From: 66-474 sp050738155 | GTDB lineage: Bacteria; Pseudomonadota; Gammaproteobacteria; Xanthomonadales; Rhodanobacteraceae | DNA: 23,845 nucleotides | NCBI GenBank assembly: GCA_050738155.1 | Contig: JBOHYW010000038.1 | Span: forward strand, 1 to 23,845 | Reading direction: 5' to 3' | In this document: piece by piece, positions 22,215 through 23,845 of the stretch | How positions within the stretch are numbered: the first letter of the stretch is position 1 | Layout of the letters: each line of letters begins with the position of its first letter | Program-made: the position numbers and the translations under genes | Notes under the pieces: model-generated | Databases searched by the model: none | Seen by the model: the letters and a program-made list of their open reading frames with translations, nothing else | What the model was told of the DNA's origin: nothing

Positions 22215-23024
22215 TCAGGCTTTCAGCGAACGGCGCCGCAGCGCCGCGAAACCACCGAGCAACAGCACGCCGAAACCGAACATGCCGAGCGCCGCGGGTT
22301 CCGGAACCGGATGCACCGATTCCACCATCACCACGAAGTCGTTGTAGTCGAAATCGTTGCCGTCTTCCCAGGCCTGCAGGTACTCACCCGATTCGAACCA
22401 ACCGTTGGTCATGGCGACCTTGTTGGATCCGTCGCCAGCGTAGGTCACGACGTGGGAACGGCCAGTGGGGTCGGAGTAGTAGGTGTTGTTGCCACTCGTC
22501 AGGTAATAGCCGAACAGGTTGCCGTCACCGAAGCTGGCCGAAGCGTGCCCCGTTGATGGATCCAAGGGGTTTGGTGACGTGAAATAGGTCGCCGCGAAGC
22601 CGCCGGTGCCGTTGGTCTTCAGCGTTGTGGTGTAGCCTTTCAAGCCACCATTGAACAGCACCAGCTTGTTGTCGGTGTTGGTCGGGTCGAAGATGCCGAA
22701 CTGCAGGTCGTGTACGCTCCCCGTTAGCGTCAGCATGACCGTATTTTCGCTACCACCAGTGCCGTTGATGCTCCAGTAGCTGGCGGGATTCAGCTGTTGG
22801 GTATACGGATTGATGCCGTTGCCCTGCGAGAAAATGCTGTCGGGTGTGCCGGCAGCGCCGAAGAGTTGCTCCAGCGTGGGTTCGCCGTAGCCGTTTGTGG
22901 TGGAAATACAGGTGGGGCTGCCTTGAGAGCCTGCCGGGCAGGCGACCGGGGTGGCGAACGCCTGGGCCGCAAACAGGCCCGTGATCGCCAATCCAACCAT
23001 GCCTAAAGATTTGATGGTGTTCAT
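22215..23024 (-). CDS. PEP-CTERM sorting domain protein with DUF4114-like domain (2)
   Basis: A 269-residue exported protein. The signal peptide is M-N-T-I-K-S-L-G-M-V-G-L-A-I-T-G-L-F-A-A, probably cleaved after AQAFA. The middle has a W-E-D-G-N-D-F-D-Y-N-D-F-V-V-M-V-E segment, which fits the acidic signature of DUF4114 domains, often found in secreted calcium-binding or adhesive proteins. The tail is V-P-E-P-A-A-L-G, a hydrophobic helix and basic A-L-R-R-R-S-L-K-A, the exosortase sorting signal. The gene is monocistronic, with a sigma-54 promoter at 23076-23091 (leader about 41 bases) and a strong terminator at 22133-22165. It should be anchored or released at the surface after PEP cleavage. 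Ligand binding is not shown. Confidence 0.93.
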   Translation of the reverse strand: MNTIKSLGMVGLAITGLFAAQAFATPVACPAGSQGSPTCISTTNGYGEPTLEQLFGAAGTPDSIFSQGNGINPYTQQLNPASYWSINGTGGSENTVMLTLTGSVHDLQFGIFDPTNTDNKLVLFNGGLKGYTTTLKTNGTGGFAATYFTSPNPLDPSTGHASASFGDGNLFGYYLTSGNNTYYSDPTGRSHVVTYAGDGSNKVAMTNGWFESGEYLQAWEDGNDFDYNDFVVMVESVHPVPEPAALGMFGFGVLLLGGFAALRRRSLKA

Positions 23025-23075
23025 GACTGTTTTGATTCCAAAGTTGGGTGAAAAAGGTCAGGTCCCAGTAATCAA

Positions 23076-23091
23076 AGCAAGCCCTGTGCCA
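23076..23091 (-). promoter_or_regulatory. Sigma-54 (-24/-12) promoter of PEP-CTERM gene 2
   Basis: The - strand reads TGGCACAGGGCTTGCT, a full match to the consensus TGGCAC-N5-TTGCW with GG and GC ten bases apart. The predicted transcript start is near 23065, about 41 bases before ATG 23024. It is the best regulatory signal in the window and the natural target of the PrsR activator encoded about 5 kb away. Confidence 0.95.
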
Positions 23092-23390
23092 TTACCGCAA
23101 GTGCCTGAAATATAGCCATATATCCTTTCGCCTGTGCGTCGGAAACGCCGAGATTGTAAGAAATATCGACAGACTCACGGTGACTTTGCAGATTCGCGGG
23201 GGGCTGATGGCAAGACGCTCGGCTTACCGCTCGCTCATCTGGCCATTCCAGTCATTCGGACTGCCCCAAACCATCAAACGCGATGTATTAGGTGTAAGGA
23301 ATCCCGACATCTTGGGAAACCACGGCTCTTGGCGGCTCGCCCAGCGGTTCACCAACGCGCGATTGCGAGGCGCAGATATGCGTCCGAATA
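23092..23390. other. Upstream region between PEP-CTERM genes 2 and 3
   Basis: No gene is supported; frames here look like noise. The first part (23100-23170) is AT-rich, as expected near an enhancer-dependent promoter. It has GTAA-N6-TCGAC at 23156-23170, about 65 bases upstream of the -24 element, matching a motif at 10398-10412. Confidence 0.4.
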
Positions 23391-23417
23391 GAAACAACCC
23401 CCGTTGCCGGGGGTTGT
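23391..23417 (-). terminator. Rho-independent terminator of the PEP-CTERM gene at 23449-23845
   Basis: A 9-bp stem ACAACCCCC / GGGGGTTGT (23394-23402 and 23409-23417) with a six-base GTTGCC loop is followed on the - strand by TTTCTA, so the T-tract is short. It lies 31 bases after the stop. The core is the same as in the terminator at 9529-9552. Confidence 0.8.
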
Positions 23418-23448
23418 GTGCCTCGCGGGTTGATCCAACCATCGATCT

Positions 23449-23845
23449 TCAGTTCGTGCGTCGACGCAAGCCCACGAACGCGCCGATCAGCAGCAGGCCC
23501 AGGCCGAACATGCCAAGCTCGGCGGGTTCGGGGACCGGGGTTGCGGGCGAGGCAGCGCCGAGCGTGACATCATCGAAGCCGATGGACCCGTTGATGCCGT
23601 AAAAGATCGCAGACTTGGCGATGCCAGAGAAGGCCAGATCAACGAAATTCCAGCATGGTGAGCCTCCGCACTTGACCCCGGACCAAGTCAGGAAGCTGGA
23701 ACCCAGCAGCGTACCGCGACCGTTGCGACCGCTGTAGATTTTCACCCAGCCTGGAACAATTCTGGTGAAGTAGTGAAACGACAATCCGGTATCGAAGCCG
23801 GCCGCAACGTTCATTGTGGCCTTGAACAAGAACAGACCGACGTAG
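23449..23845 (-). CDS. PEP-CTERM sorting domain protein, C-terminal part (3; 5' end outside window)
   Basis: About 131 codons of an exported protein are present; the frame is open to the right edge, so the signal peptide and start are missing. An in-frame TTG at 23829 should not be taken as the start. A beta-rich part ends in S-I-G-F-D-D-V-T-L-G-A-A, a phrase common just before PEP-CTERM tails. The sorting signal is V-P-E-P-A-E-L-G-M-F-G, a hydrophobic helix and R-R-R-T-N. It is very similar in its tail to the protein at 22215-23024. Its promoter, which might also be sigma-54 type, lies outside the window. Confidence 0.92.
   Translation of the reverse strand, partial: YVGLFLFKATMNVAAGFDTGLSFHYFTRIVPGWVKIYSGRNGRGTLLGSSFLTWSGVKCGGSPCWNFVDLAFSGIAKSAIFYGINGSIGFDDVTLGAASPATPVPEPAELGMFGLGLLLIGAFVGLRRRTN

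Noticed and set aside
21037..22347. Open frame of 436 codons on the + strand
   Set aside because: It runs antisense across wecB, a terminator and part of the PEP-CTERM gene, so it cannot be a real gene together with them.

Overview
The window is about 24 kb of high-GC Gram-negative chromosome. It carries an exopolysaccharide or O-antigen sugar cassette, a PEP-CTERM/exosortase regulatory locus and three PEP-CTERM surface proteins. Lipoprotein and Tat signals, the WbpBDEI pathway, PrsK/PrsR/PrsT homologues, sigma-54 promoters and GTAGGTTGGG-type intergenic palindromes suggest a gammaproteobacterium, possibly of the Xanthomonadales (Rhodanobacteraceae-like). The taxonomic call is inference only.

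Region 1 (1-7223, + strand) is a tightly packed operon. In order it holds the 3' end of an acyltransferase-3 gene, a GT4 glycosyltransferase, and wbpI, wbpB, wbpD and wbpE homologues. These four encode the enzymes that convert UDP-GlcNAcA to UDP-2,3-diacetamido-2,3-dideoxy-mannuronic acid. A divergent asparagine-synthetase-like protein follows, which may amidate a uronic acid. The UDP-GlcNAc 6-dehydrogenase (WbpA) that would start the pathway is not in the window.

Region 2 (7224-13649) holds a Tat-exported protein of unknown family (+), a small PEP-CTERM protein (-) with its own sigma-54 promoter and terminator, a membrane-anchored TPR protein (-), and a + strand pair of a small phosphatidylserine-decarboxylase-type proenzyme and a 67-residue membrane protein.

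Region 3 (13650-20889) is the prs locus on the - strand, transcribed prsK (histidine kinase), prsR (sigma-54-dependent response regulator), prsT (TPR lipoprotein). It is bracketed by inverted copies of one intergenic repeat family, one of them extended by three 45-bp tandem units.

Region 4 (20890-23845, - strand) has a second UDP-GlcNAc 2-epimerase (WecB type), a DUF4114-like PEP-CTERM protein with a near-perfect -24/-12 promoter, and the 3' part of a third PEP-CTERM protein.

Working model: PrsK senses an unknown signal and PrsR activates RpoN polymerase at the -24/-12 promoters of the PEP-CTERM genes. Their products are processed by an exosortase encoded elsewhere and act with the polysaccharide whose precursors are made by regions 1 and 4. 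The kinase, the regulator and two matching target promoters are all visible here. The exosortase, rpoN and the polymer export genes are not.
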